Shown piece after piece: positions 15,531 through 24,057 of a stretch of 42,110 nucleotides of DNA. The notes beneath the pieces are model-generated. The model did not search any database. It saw only the letters and a program-made list of their open reading frames with translations, and was not told where the DNA came from. Source of the DNA: Candidatus Babeliales bacterium (GTDB lineage Bacteria; Babelota; Babeliae; Babelales; JABDEC01). The DNA lies in NCBI GenBank assembly GCA_031292305.1, contig JARLHJ010000039.1, forward strand, positions 1 to 42,110. Direction: 5' to 3'. The number at the start of each line of letters is the position of its first letter. Within the stretch, counting starts at the first letter, position 1. The translations under genes and the position numbers were made by a program.

Positions 15531-17561
15531 TTAACTACCAGTAGTACCAGTACCGCTAGGAGTTACATAACTTAACCCACTAATTATCGCTACATTATCA
15601 ACAGTAGATGTAAACACTTCAGGAAGATGACTAGAATAACTAGCTAAGCCTACATAAACAGTATCATTCATTACTATTGATTGCGTATTTCCAACTTGAG
15701 TCCAAGTAACACCATCAGCTGAAATAAATCCACTAAATAAATTACCAGATCTTACTAATTTAACCCATTGTGGAACTGTAACATTTGCAGTAGCACTCAC
15801 TTGTGATACAGAATTTAACGCATTGCGATATATAAACTGTGAATAACCTGAAACACCAATTCCCATAAAGACAGAATCAGTATAATTTTTTAATGATTGT
15901 CTAATCATTACACCGGTAGTGGATCCACCAATATATTGTAATGGAATCTGAGTTGCGACTCTTGCAATTATTGTTCCATCTCCAACTAAAGTTCTATATG
16001 TATAAGTAAATGAATCAGTTGCAGTATAAGCAAGACCAGAACCAGATGATCTTAAAGTATAAGTACCATTTACGTAATCAGAAACTCCACCTAAAGTAAT
16101 ATCACTGCCAATATCAGAATAAGACCAGTTACAAGGCATGCCCCCTGTTGCAAAATTTAATTTTATTACCTGAATGTTATTCAATGTATTACTTAATCCA
16201 ATACCATAAACGTCATCACTAGTTTTTGAACCAATTTGACTCATACATATGAAGCTATTCAATTGACTTAAAGGTAAGTATAAATACAACATATAAGCTG
16301 CGCTTAATCCTGACAATGAAGATGAACGTCTAAAACCTAATCTATCAAAAGCGTTATTAGTAATTTTGCCATTCTTACCTAAAACTGCATTGTATCCCCA
16401 CAATTGCGTTGGGTTATTTATAGCATTTGTCCATGAAGTTCCATTATAATTATACCACACATCTTGACCGGTAGCCATTTCAATATTTACCGCAGCTTTT
16501 CCAGTGCTATCTGCTACAACGTTTGAATTAACACCAATTAATGTAGTTCCAAAATCTGCAACTACTTCAGCTAAACGTGGGTTACCATCAATTCCACCTA
16601 AAGGCAACGAAATTAATGTTTTTCCATTGGCTTTATACCAAGTAGAACCACCATCGAATGATTTGGCATAGACAACACGAGTCGCACCAGCTATTGCAGG
16701 GTTAGTATTTACACTTAAAGAAAAATGTAATGTATTTTGATTATCAAATTGAAAGGCTGGCCAATAATTATTAAACCATTGAGCTTGCCCAGCTTGAGAA
16801 CCAAAGCCTGAATAATCCCAATATAATGATGTAAAATATTGGGTGGCAGGTGTATATAAAGGGTTAACAGGAGGCTTTGCACCTAAAGCAGTCCAACTAT
16901 GGCTTGCTGTATTATATTTATATAGACCAACACCCATTTCACCTGTTAAACGAACATTTGGATCATATACAGATCTAATCATTCCTGTGTAATACAACAC
17001 CCTCTTATTGTCATTAAAAAAATGTCCGGTGTTCCAAAACTGGCCAGGTATTGCTGTTGAAGCATTTAATCCGCCCGCAAATGTAAAACCTTTAGTAATA
17101 TCATTGGGCGCATTAGAAACCCAATACATAATTGTTTGATTTTGATATCTTAAGGGCAAATAATCAGCAGGAACTGTAGGATAGTAATGCATATCACCAG
17201 CAACATGCAAATATCCATTTTCATCTATTCCCATAGAAAACCTGTGATGCCCATCAGGATAAGCTGTATAATCTGGATTTGAATCTAAAGGAACGGTAAC
17301 AATAGTAGCGTCACATGTTTTTTGAACCACTAATGGCCTACAATTTGCATCTACATAAACTAAGTAAGTATTATTATTATAATGGACCATGGGAGTAAAT
17401 GGTTCATTCGGTCCATTCTTAGCATTTAAAGGCACAGTAAACTCTACCGTAGGACTTAAAATCTCAGACTTTAAATTAATATTAATAAACACAAGACTAA
17501 GTAATATTGTAAGCTTTAGCATCTTGCTGTTTGTGACAATAGCATTGGAATGTATTTGCAT
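15531..17561 (-). CDS. Secreted BNR_4-like beta-propeller protein with C-terminal concanavalin-like domain, copy 1
   Basis: From the preferred start the protein is 676 residues. A signal peptide (about 1-34, Leu/Ile core) precedes a beta-rich region (about 40-440) with 'EPFTPMVHYNNNTYLVYVD', 'FSMGIDENGYLHVAGDMH' and 'AKSFDGGSTWYKANG', matching BNR_4-type propellers. The C-terminal part (about 490-660) has 'SDIGSDITLGG', 'GDGTIIARV', 'GVMIRQSL' and 'SADGVTWTQVG', the pattern of DUF1349-like concanavalin folds. Such proteins bind or cleave polysaccharides; some related propellers are polysaccharide lyases. The frame stays open to 17681, but AAAGGAG before the ATG at 17561 and an identical leader on the paralogue fix the start. 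The target glycan is unknown. Confidence 0.85.
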   Translation of the reverse strand: MQIHSNAIVTNSKMLKLTILLSLVFININLKSEILSPTVEFTVPLNAKNGPNEPFTPMVHYNNNTYLVYVDANCRPLVVQKTCDATIVTVPLDSNPDYTAYPDGHHRFSMGIDENGYLHVAGDMHYYPTVPADYLPLRYQNQTIMYWVSNAPNDITKGFTFAGGLNASTAIPGQFWNTGHFFNDNKRVLYYTGMIRSVYDPNVRLTGEMGVGLYKYNTASHSWTALGAKPPVNPLYTPATQYFTSLYWDYSGFGSQAGQAQWFNNYWPAFQFDNQNTLHFSLSVNTNPAIAGATRVVYAKSFDGGSTWYKANGKTLISLPLGGIDGNPRLAEVVADFGTTLIGVNSNVVADSTGKAAVNIEMATGQDVWYNYNGTSWTNAINNPTQLWGYNAVLGKNGKITNNAFDRLGFRRSSSLSGLSAAYMLYLYLPLSQLNSFICMSQIGSKTSDDVYGIGLSNTLNNIQVIKLNFATGGMPCNWSYSDIGSDITLGGVSDYVNGTYTLRSSGSGLAYTATDSFTYTYRTLVGDGTIIARVATQIPLQYIGGSTTGVMIRQSLKNYTDSVFMGIGVSGYSQFIYRNALNSVSQVSATANVTVPQWVKLVRSGNLFSGFISADGVTWTQVGNTQSIVMNDTVYVGLASYSSHLPEVFTSTVDNVAIISGLSYVTPSGTGTTGS

Positions 17562-17770
17562 ATTTTCTCCTTTAGAAAATATAGATGGGTTATTGAAATA
17601 AACACGAACTTCGAAAAAAACATAGATTGCTACTTTAGAATTTCTATACCTTAATAATTTATAGACTTTAATTACAAGCATTTACAAAATAAAATTTTTA
17701 TTTATTAAATAATGGCCTAGAAAAAAATTAAATGTCTTTGGGTTTTATAATTCCGAACATTGGCAAATTA

Positions 17771-17822
17771 AAAATTAAAAGAGCAGTATTAATTTTTCAT
17801 TAATTACTGCTCTTTTAATTTT
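17771..17822 (-). terminator. Long hairpin terminator after propeller copy 2
   Basis: Eighteen paired bases (core TTAAAAGAGCAGTA with TACTGCTCTTTTAA), extended inward by TTAAT/ATTAA with one bulge, lie eight bases past the stop of 17830-19854. The GCAGTA/TACTGC core is shared with the terminator of copy 1 (15478-15516), consistent with duplication of gene and terminator together. Confidence 0.85.
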
Positions 17823-17829
17823 TAAACGA

Positions 17830-19854
17830 TTAACTTCCTAAATACAAGTGCTCCAAGGTAGGAGTTACATAACTTGCCCCACTAATTACATGCACATTGT
17901 CAACCGTAGATGTAAACATATCTGGTGTATTTGCAGAATAAGAAGCTAATCCAACATATATAGTATTATTCATTACAATAGTTTGCGTTGTTCCAACCTG
18001 TGTCCAATTAATTCCATCTAGAGAAGTATAGCTACTAAAAGCATTTCCAGATCTTACTAGTTTGAGCCATATTGGACCTTTTGCTGCACTTGCCATACCT
18101 ACCGAAGAAGCATTTATTGCATTTCTACAGATAAACTGTGCGTATCCATTTAGTGAAATTCCTATGTAAGCTGATACAGTATTATTTGACAACGATTGTC
18201 TCATAATTAAGCCAGTCGATGAGCCATTAATATTGGCAAGTTGATTTTGAGATGCTACATGCGCAATAATAGTTCCATCACCCACTAAAGTTCTTGATGT
18301 GAATGTGAATGAATCAGTATTACCCGGATAAAGACCTGAACCCGCTGAACGTAAAGTAAATGTTCCATTTAAATAATCACTCGATCCGCCTAATTGAATA
18401 TTAGTACCAATATCAGATGAAGACCAATCACATGGCAACCCTTGCGGAGTAAAATTTAACTTAATTACATTAATTGTGTTTAAATTGGTACTTAAGCCAA
18501 TACCATAAATATCTCCACTTGTTTTTACACCAATATCACTTATACAAATAAAACTACTCAATTGGCTTGAAGGAAGATATGAATATAATGAATAAGCTGA
18601 ACTTGCAGAAGTAAAAGATGTTGATCTTCTTACAGCATCATAATAATTAGTAGTTATTTTGCCATCCTTGCTTAAAAAACCAGAATACCCCCAAAATTTA
18701 TTTTGAAAATTAATATCCGATGTCCAAGTTGTGCCATTGTATCGATACCAAACAAGGCTACCATTTGGAGTTTGAATATTAACGGCAGGCTGCCCTGTAT
18801 TATCTGCTACAACATTGGTATTTACACCAATTAATGATGTACCAAAATCTGCAACTATGTCAGCAAGACGGGAACCATCTGTGACAAACCCACCTAACGG
18901 CAAACTAACTTTAGTTTTTCCATTCGCTTTATACCATGTTAGACCGCCATCAAAAGATTTTGCATAAATTACTCGAGATTCTCCGGGAATTGAAGGATCT
19001 ACATTGATAGATACTGAAAAATGTAAGACATTTTGATTATCAAAATAGAATGCTGGAAAATAATTATTGAACCACTGCCCTTGACCAGCTTGTGAACCAA
19101 ATCCAGCTTTATCCCAGAATAACGATGTAAAATATTGTGTTCCAGCTGGATAAGTAGGATCAACTGCTGGAGGAGCTCCAAGAGCAATCCACTTATGATT
19201 TAATGCATCATACTTATAAAGCCCAACAGCCATTTCACCGGTCAAACGAATTGGAGCATTGTAAACACCACGAATCATTGATGTATAATAAAGTTCTAAT
19301 TTATTGTCATTAAAGAAGTGCCCTGTAGTCCAAAATTGACCGGGAATTGCTGTAGATGAATTCAATCCACCTGCAAATGTAAAACCTTTAGTTATATCAT
19401 AAGGTGCATTTGAAACCCAATATAAAATTTGCTGATTTTTATATCTATCTGGTAAAATTTGAGCCTCCACTGGATAAAAATGCATATCGCCTGTTATGTG
19501 TAAATATCCATTTTTATCGATACCCATTGAATATCTATTATGTCCATCAGCTTGCGCAACATAATCGGGATTAGGGTCTAGAGGAACTGTTACTTCAGTT
19601 AAGTTGCAGGATTTTTGAATAACTAACGGCCTGAAATTATTATCTACATATACTAAATAAGTATTATTATTGTAATGTACCATTGGCGTAAAAGGTTCAT
19701 TAGGCCCATTTGAAATATTCAATGGAACTGAAAATTCTATCGTAGGACTTAAAACCTCAGACTTTAAATTAATATTAATAAACACAAGACTAAGTAACAT
19801 TATAAGCTTTAGCTTGTTGTTGCTTGTGACAACAGCATTTGAATGTAATTGCAT
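17830..19854 (-). CDS. Secreted BNR_4-like beta-propeller protein with C-terminal concanavalin-like domain, copy 2
   Basis: This 674-residue paralogue of the previous gene aligns nearly end to end. It has a signal peptide ('LIMLLSLVFININLKSE'), a propeller with 'EPFTPMVHYNNNTYLVYVD', 'YSMGIDKNGYLHITGDMH' and 'AKSFDGGLTWYKANG', and a C-terminal lectin-like domain with 'SDIGTNIQLGG', 'GDGTIIAHV', 'GLIMRQSL' and 'SLDGINWTQVG'. The 5' leader with AAAGGAGAAAATATG is nearly identical to that of copy 1. The tails differ ('YVTPTLEHLYLGS' here, 'YVTPSGTGTTGS' in copy 1). Both probably act outside the cell on a sugar polymer and may be cargo of the type II system at the right end; that link is inference. 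Confidence 0.85.
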   Translation of the reverse strand: MQLHSNAVVTSNNKLKLIMLLSLVFININLKSEVLSPTIEFSVPLNISNGPNEPFTPMVHYNNNTYLVYVDNNFRPLVIQKSCNLTEVTVPLDPNPDYVAQADGHNRYSMGIDKNGYLHITGDMHFYPVEAQILPDRYKNQQILYWVSNAPYDITKGFTFAGGLNSSTAIPGQFWTTGHFFNDNKLELYYTSMIRGVYNAPIRLTGEMAVGLYKYDALNHKWIALGAPPAVDPTYPAGTQYFTSLFWDKAGFGSQAGQGQWFNNYFPAFYFDNQNVLHFSVSINVDPSIPGESRVIYAKSFDGGLTWYKANGKTKVSLPLGGFVTDGSRLADIVADFGTSLIGVNTNVVADNTGQPAVNIQTPNGSLVWYRYNGTTWTSDINFQNKFWGYSGFLSKDGKITTNYYDAVRRSTSFTSASSAYSLYSYLPSSQLSSFICISDIGVKTSGDIYGIGLSTNLNTINVIKLNFTPQGLPCDWSSSDIGTNIQLGGSSDYLNGTFTLRSAGSGLYPGNTDSFTFTSRTLVGDGTIIAHVASQNQLANINGSSTGLIMRQSLSNNTVSAYIGISLNGYAQFICRNAINASSVGMASAAKGPIWLKLVRSGNAFSSYTSLDGINWTQVGTTQTIVMNNTIYVGLASYSANTPDMFTSTVDNVHVISGASYVTPTLEHLYLGS

Positions 19855-20048
19855 ATTTTCTCCTTTAGAAAATATAGATGAGTTATTAAAAATACACTAA
19901 GGACTAATAAAACTGACCAGATTTTAATTGAGGTTTTTATTGTAATAATCTTGCAACCTAAAATACAAGTCATTTTATTTTGCTTTACCAGAAGGCCTTA
20001 TTAAGCTATTATTTAAATAATACAATTCTCATCTTTTAGGAGCCCACA

Positions 20049-20837
20049 ATGAAAAAATTTCTATTCTTATTATTAATTGCCGTAAATTCTAATTGCAACG
20101 TTGATACTGTTAAAACAATGCAAAAAATTCGAGATGAATACAATCAAACATTAGAAGTTGTAAAACTTGAAGATCCTAAAGATTTATGGGATGGCATCAA
20201 TGTAAATTCTAATTACAATTCAACTTTGTTTTGGAATATTGCAACACTTGCTAAAAATATGAATGTTGCAATGCCTAACGTAATGATCTATAAAGGCAAT
20301 GCTTTCAATAATAAAATTGCCAATATCACAGGCCAAGACTCAAGAGTTAATGCTGGTGCTAATGATATTGCTAATTCATTATTACTTGGTGCAGAATTGA
20401 TAAAAAATTTAAACTTAGATGAATTGAATGCTATTATTGCACATGAACTAGCACATATTAAACATAAACATGTTAGACAACAAATAAGAAGTAATGGTAT
20501 TAATGGTTTAATTGGAATTAGTGTGTTAATTTCTACACATTTATTAGCTAGAAATAGTTCATTTTACCAAAATCATAAATACAAAATATTATTTTCATTA
20601 AATTGTTTAATTGGTTTAGCATTCGATTATTCAAAATCCAAACTATCGCGTCAACATGAAATTGAACCTGATAATGAAGCTTTAAAATATGTTAATAAAG
20701 ATAGTTTCAAATCCGGGTTTTCAAAATTACAACAAATGCTTTATAATACAGCAGAATGTTCATGGCTTAATAGAAACATGTCTTTTGCTACTCATCCGCC
20801 ATTACTCGATAGATGTGCAAATGCAGACTCAAAATAA
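20049..20837 (+). CDS. M48 family zinc metalloprotease (HtpX/Oma1-like core), copy 3
   Basis: A 262-residue protein with a short signal peptide (about 1-16; the Cys after 'NSN' is not a canonical lipobox). It has 'HELAH' (H132, E133, H136), the third-ligand motif 'SRQHEIEPD' (R201, E204, D208) and the C-terminal 'SFATHPPLLDR'. A membrane segment (about 151-167) and a second hydrophobic stretch (about 178-194) lie between the motifs. This is closer to mainstream M48 peptidases than the two at 7990-10421. One oddity is Pro where the family usually has Ala in the ExxAD motif. AGGAG precedes the ATG. Its end overlaps the next gene (bet) by 17 bases. The role is probably envelope protein quality control. 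Confidence 0.87.
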   Translation: MKKFLFLLLIAVNSNCNVDTVKTMQKIRDEYNQTLEVVKLEDPKDLWDGINVNSNYNSTLFWNIATLAKNMNVAMPNVMIYKGNAFNNKIANITGQDSRVNAGANDIANSLLLGAELIKNLNLDELNAIIAHELAHIKHKHVRQQIRSNGINGLIGISVLISTHLLARNSSFYQNHKYKILFSLNCLIGLAFDYSKSKLSRQHEIEPDNEALKYVNKDSFKSGFSKLQQMLYNTAECSWLNRNMSFATHPPLLDRCANADSK

Positions 20838-21372
20838 TAATTTTAGTCCTGAAGAAATTGAACTTATTAAAAGCACAACTTTAAATGCTACAGAAATTGA
20901 ATTAAAAACCTTTTTGTATTTGTGCCAAGAATATAATTTAGATCCTCTTAAACGAGAAATTTATTTTATAAAATATAATAACAAAGCAACCATCATGACT
21001 AGTCGTGATGGTTATCTTAAAATCGCCAATTTAAACCCCAATTTTGATGGTTTAGAAAGTGATACAGTTTACCAAGGCGATAAGCTTGTAAAACGAGAAG
21101 ATGGTAGCATTCAAATTGAATACGGCGAACCGCATTTAGTTTTTGATAAAAGCAAATTAACAGGTGCTTATTGCAATGTTTTCAGAAAAGATCGCAAAAA
21201 AGCAATTGCTGTTTTTGTGAATGTAAGGGATTATTACAAAAAAGGTGCCCCAATCTGGGAACAATATATTAACGCTATGATTATCAAAGTCGCTGAGGCT
21301 ATGGCCCTTAAACGTGCATTTGCAATTAGTGGCTTGGTCACTAAAGAAGAAATTGAAGAAAATCCAGAGTAA
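20821..21372 (+). CDS. bet: Phage-type single-strand annealing recombinase (Bet/Red-beta, RecT-like)
   Basis: A 183-residue protein matching the Bet family: 'FLYLCQEYNLDPLKREIYFIK' (about 31-51), 'IMTSRDGYLKIA' (58-69) and 'WEQYINAMIIKVAEAMALKRAF' near the C-terminus. Bet anneals complementary single strands during recombination, usually with a phage exonuclease and an SSB. Neither partner nor any other phage gene is visible here. The frame extends upstream inside the protease gene, but the ATG at 20821 begins the family-like sequence. The start overlaps the protease end by 17 bases and lacks a strong ribosome site, suggesting coupled translation. It may be a domesticated phage gene. Shorter than lambda Bet (261), mainly at the C-terminus. 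Confidence 0.88.
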   Translation: MQTQNNNFSPEEIELIKSTTLNATEIELKTFLYLCQEYNLDPLKREIYFIKYNNKATIMTSRDGYLKIANLNPNFDGLESDTVYQGDKLVKREDGSIQIEYGEPHLVFDKSKLTGAYCNVFRKDRKKAIAVFVNVRDYYKKGAPIWEQYINAMIIKVAEAMALKRAFAISGLVTKEEIEENPE

Positions 21373-21471
21373 AATTCCTTTTATTTATAATACTATTGCT
21401 ATATTTTATTTCTATTTGATATTATTATATAGTGTGCGTTTATTTAATAGTTAAAAAAATAAAGGAAACTC

Positions 21472-22023
21472 ATGAAAAATTTTAAATTACTATTTTTAAT
21501 AGCAAGTTCAATTTTTGTGCATAATATGCAAAGTGCTGAAAAAAACCCATCAGTTAGAGATAAATTAAACTATATAAAAAAAACATTTACGAATTGGCCA
21601 GATAAATCACAAGCTAATGCAGAAAAAGAGATAGATAAATTATATAATTTCATTAAGAATTATGATGAAAGAACTAATGAATCATTAAAGCTTAGCAAAA
21701 TAGGGAAATTCTTTGACACTTATGAATCTTGGCAAGCTTATACATCACTAAAGAATCAATTACAGAAATTAGAAGAGCTTTTTAATTCTGCAAGGTTCAT
21801 GACTCCAGAACATGCTGGTGTTGCTATTGAATTTAGACCAATAAACCATCAATTTCTGGAATTAGAAAAGAATATAATAGATAGAAAAGATCATTTCGCT
21901 GCACCAACAGATATAGAACAATGGACTAAAGAGCTAGCGATCGAAAGAAATAAATATAAAAATAAACTATCTGAAATTCAACAAAGTTTGAAAGAATTTG
22001 AAAAAAAGTATCCAAATTTTTAA
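21472..22023 (+). CDS. Secreted helical protein, tandem copy 1
   Basis: I do not recognise this 183-residue protein. It has a signal peptide (about 1-22, 'NMQSAE'). The highly charged mature chain looks fully helical: 'AEKEIDKLYNFIKNYDER' in the first third, 'KNQLQKLEELFNSARF' in the middle and 'LSEIQQSLKEFEKKYP' at the end. The next gene is a close paralogue over the first 65 residues ('MKNFKL.FLI.SSIF', 'KLNY....F', 'EKEIDKLY.FIK') and at the end. AAAGGAAACT before the ATG is repeated before the second copy. Probably a periplasmic or secreted helical-bundle protein; function unknown. Confidence 0.75.
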   Translation: MKNFKLLFLIASSIFVHNMQSAEKNPSVRDKLNYIKKTFTNWPDKSQANAEKEIDKLYNFIKNYDERTNESLKLSKIGKFFDTYESWQAYTSLKNQLQKLEELFNSARFMTPEHAGVAIEFRPINHQFLELEKNIIDRKDHFAAPTDIEQWTKELAIERNKYKNKLSEIQQSLKEFEKKYPNF

Positions 22024-22077
22024 ATAAAGTGTGAATGAGTTGATAAACTCATTCAAGTTACAATATAAAGGAAACTA

Positions 22078-22623
22078 ATGAAAAATTTTAAATTATTTTT
22101 TTTAATAGTAAGTTCAATTTTTGCTCATAATATGCAAAGTGCTGAAAAAAAATTATCAATTAAAGATAAATTAAATTATATGGCCCAAACATTTATTAAT
22201 TTATCGCCTAATTCACAAGATGTAGTAGAAAAAGAAATAGATAAATTATATAAATTTATTAAGCATAAAAATGATAAATATTATGCAAATTTACAATTTG
22301 TAGCTAATCAAAAGGAACTTGCTTTAAAAAAAATAGCTGATGAAAAGAAACTTGCTGAACAAGAAAAAATAAAACAATTAACAAATGATTATCCAGAATT
22401 TCCTGCTGCTTTTAAACAGCTTAAATTACTAACATCTCAATTATTGAATGAAAAATATAATTTAGAAATTATTGATGACTGGTCGGAAGGCCCAGGAATC
22501 GATGAAGTGGCAAATGCTCAACGACAAGAAATATTAAGAACTCAACATAAGAATGTAATTTCTAAAATCCAACAAGATATTAACGAATTAAAAGAAAAAC
22601 ATCCAGAGTTAAATCAAATATAA
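22078..22623 (+). CDS. Secreted helical protein, tandem copy 2
   Basis: This 181-residue paralogue of the preceding gene has the same signal peptide, 'KLSIKDKLNYM' and 'EKEIDKLYKFIK'. It then diverges, with a Lys/Glu-rich segment ('LALKKIADEKKLAEQEKIKQ') likely to form a coiled coil. The end 'VISKIQQDINELKEKHPEL' mirrors copy 1. The 54 bases between the genes include 'AAAGTGTGAATGAGTTG', which also recurs after this gene, so the duplicated unit included its flank. A hairpin terminator shared with murE follows. Function unknown. Confidence 0.75.
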   Translation: MKNFKLFFLIVSSIFAHNMQSAEKKLSIKDKLNYMAQTFINLSPNSQDVVEKEIDKLYKFIKHKNDKYYANLQFVANQKELALKKIADEKKLAEQEKIKQLTNDYPEFPAAFKQLKLLTSQLLNEKYNLEIIDDWSEGPGIDEVANAQRQEILRTQHKNVISKIQQDINELKEKHPELNQI

Positions 22624-22632
22624 ATAACTTTA

Positions 22633-22674
22633 ATTAAAGTGTGAATGAGTTGTATAATTTATTCACACTTTAAT
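22633..22674. terminator. Bidirectional hairpin terminator overlapping the 3' end of murE
   Basis: A perfect 14-base-pair stem (ATTAAAGTGTGAAT with ATTCACACTTTAAT) has a 14-base loop. It sits between the convergent helical-protein and murE genes; one arm encodes the last residues of MurE. Confidence 0.75.
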
Positions 22675-24053
22675 ATATTTTCTTTATCGCTAAAATAAAA
22701 CTTCTGATTACCAATCATTTCATACTCATCTGGGCCTTTTCCCAAGATAGCAATAATAGAACCTGATTGTGCATTTTTATATGCAAGTTCAATTGCCTGT
22801 GCACGATCAAGTATTACTTTAACTTTATCTTTATTTATCGCTTTACAACCTAAATAAATTTCTTCAATTATATCTTCAACTTTTTCAAATCTAGGATTAT
22901 CAGAAGTTATTATTACTTTATCAGCAATTGTTGAAGCAATATCTCCCATAATAGGTCTTTTAGTTTTATCACGTGAGCCGCCGCAACCAAAGACAACAAT
23001 TAAATTATTTGTCATTGTGCGTAGAGTTGGCAAAATTTGTGAGAATGAAGATGGGTTATGCGCATAATCTATTACTGCAATTGCACCGCTCGCTAATTTA
23101 TAACGTTCCATGCGACCAGGCACATGGCTAAAAGTGAGTAGAGCCTTTTGAATTGTATGTACTGGTATATCCATTTGCAATGCTAAAGTTACTACGCCTG
23201 CTAGGTTGTATGCGTTAAATGTGCCCACTAAATTTGGGCAGGAGAATTCGTGGCCTAATATTGTAAATTCTAAACCCAAAGAATCATTCTTTGTGATTTT
23301 AAATTGGTTTTGAGATATCTCTGTAAATTCAGGATGAGCATCAGCAATTTTCTTGCCCCAAGCATTGTCAACATTAACTACAAAGGGAGCGTTAGTTTTT
23401 AAATGCTTAAACATTTCGCATTTTGCATCAAAATAATCGTTCATATTAGCGTAAAATTCAGAATGTTCTAAATCAAAATTAGTAAATATGCCGGCTGAAA
23501 ATTGAATATCATGCAATCTTTTTAAACTAAAGCCTTGCGCAGAAGCTTCCATAATTACAAACTTAACTTGTGATTCCACACACTCGTTAAAAAATGCATG
23601 TAAATAATCAGGATGTGGTGTTGTAAGTTCAGATTTATATTCAACATTGCCAATATAATTTTTAACACCAGTAATTAACGCAGTTTTATAGCCTGCCTTT
23701 TTAAACAAATGATAAAGCAAATAAGCACTAGTAGTTTTACCCTTAGTGCCCGTGACGCCAATAATATTCAATTTTTTTGCAGGATAATTAAATGCTTGTG
23801 CGCTTAATGTGCTTAGTGCTTGTCTGCAGTCAGCAACCCGCAAAATAGCAGGTTGATATGTATTTATAGATTTTTTTATTTCATCACTTAAAATAGCATC
23901 TTCTGGCAACACTACTGTAGAAGCACCCTTTGCAAGTGCTTGTGGAATATAATTTATTCCATCAGATTGCATGCCTTTAACAGCTACAAAAGTAGTACCT
24001 AAGGCAATATTATCAGTGTGACATGTGACTTTAAAATTTTTGAGTTCTTGCAT
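22659..24053 (-). CDS. murE: UDP-N-acetylmuramoyl-tripeptide synthetase, probably meso-diaminopimelate-adding
   Basis: The 464-residue Mur ligase adds the third amino acid to the peptidoglycan stem peptide using ATP in the cytoplasm. Visible motifs are the N-terminal 'FVAVKG...DGINYIPQA', the P-loop 'GTKGKTT' (102-108), 'EASAQGF' (169-175), a probable carbamylated Lys in 'FDAKCEMF' (K211), 'DYAHNPSS' (329-336) and 'SDNPRFE' (384-390). DNPR is the motif associated with meso-diaminopimelate. One departure is 'GKGPDEYE' where most MurE have GKGHE. It starts four bases after the AGCS symporter stop, so they share a transcript; import of an amino acid beside a cell-wall ligase may not be accidental. 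No other mur gene lies in the window. Confidence 0.95.
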   Translation of the reverse strand: MQELKNFKVTCHTDNIALGTTFVAVKGMQSDGINYIPQALAKGASTVVLPEDAILSDEIKKSINTYQPAILRVADCRQALSTLSAQAFNYPAKKLNIIGVTGTKGKTTSAYLLYHLFKKAGYKTALITGVKNYIGNVEYKSELTTPHPDYLHAFFNECVESQVKFVIMEASAQGFSLKRLHDIQFSAGIFTNFDLEHSEFYANMNDYFDAKCEMFKHLKTNAPFVVNVDNAWGKKIADAHPEFTEISQNQFKITKNDSLGLEFTILGHEFSCPNLVGTFNAYNLAGVVTLALQMDIPVHTIQKALLTFSHVPGRMERYKLASGAIAVIDYAHNPSSFSQILPTLRTMTNNLIVVFGCGGSRDKTKRPIMGDIASTIADKVIITSDNPRFEKVEDIIEEIYLGCKAINKDKVKVILDRAQAIELAYKNAQSGSIIAILGKGPDEYEMIGNQKFYFSDKENILKCE

Positions 24054-24057
24054 AAAA

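Noticed and set aside
17562-17681. Forty-codon N-terminal extension of propeller copy 1
   Set aside because: The extension has no ribosome site; the ATG at 17561 has AAAGGAG and matches the start and leader of copy 2.
20007-20022. TATTATTTAAATAATA palindrome before M48 copy 3
   Set aside because: Made only of A and T, so a chance palindrome is likely in this DNA; not listed as an operator.
20689-20820. Upstream extension of the bet frame inside the protease gene
   Set aside because: It is a shadow of the M48 coding sequence; family-like sequence starts at 20821.
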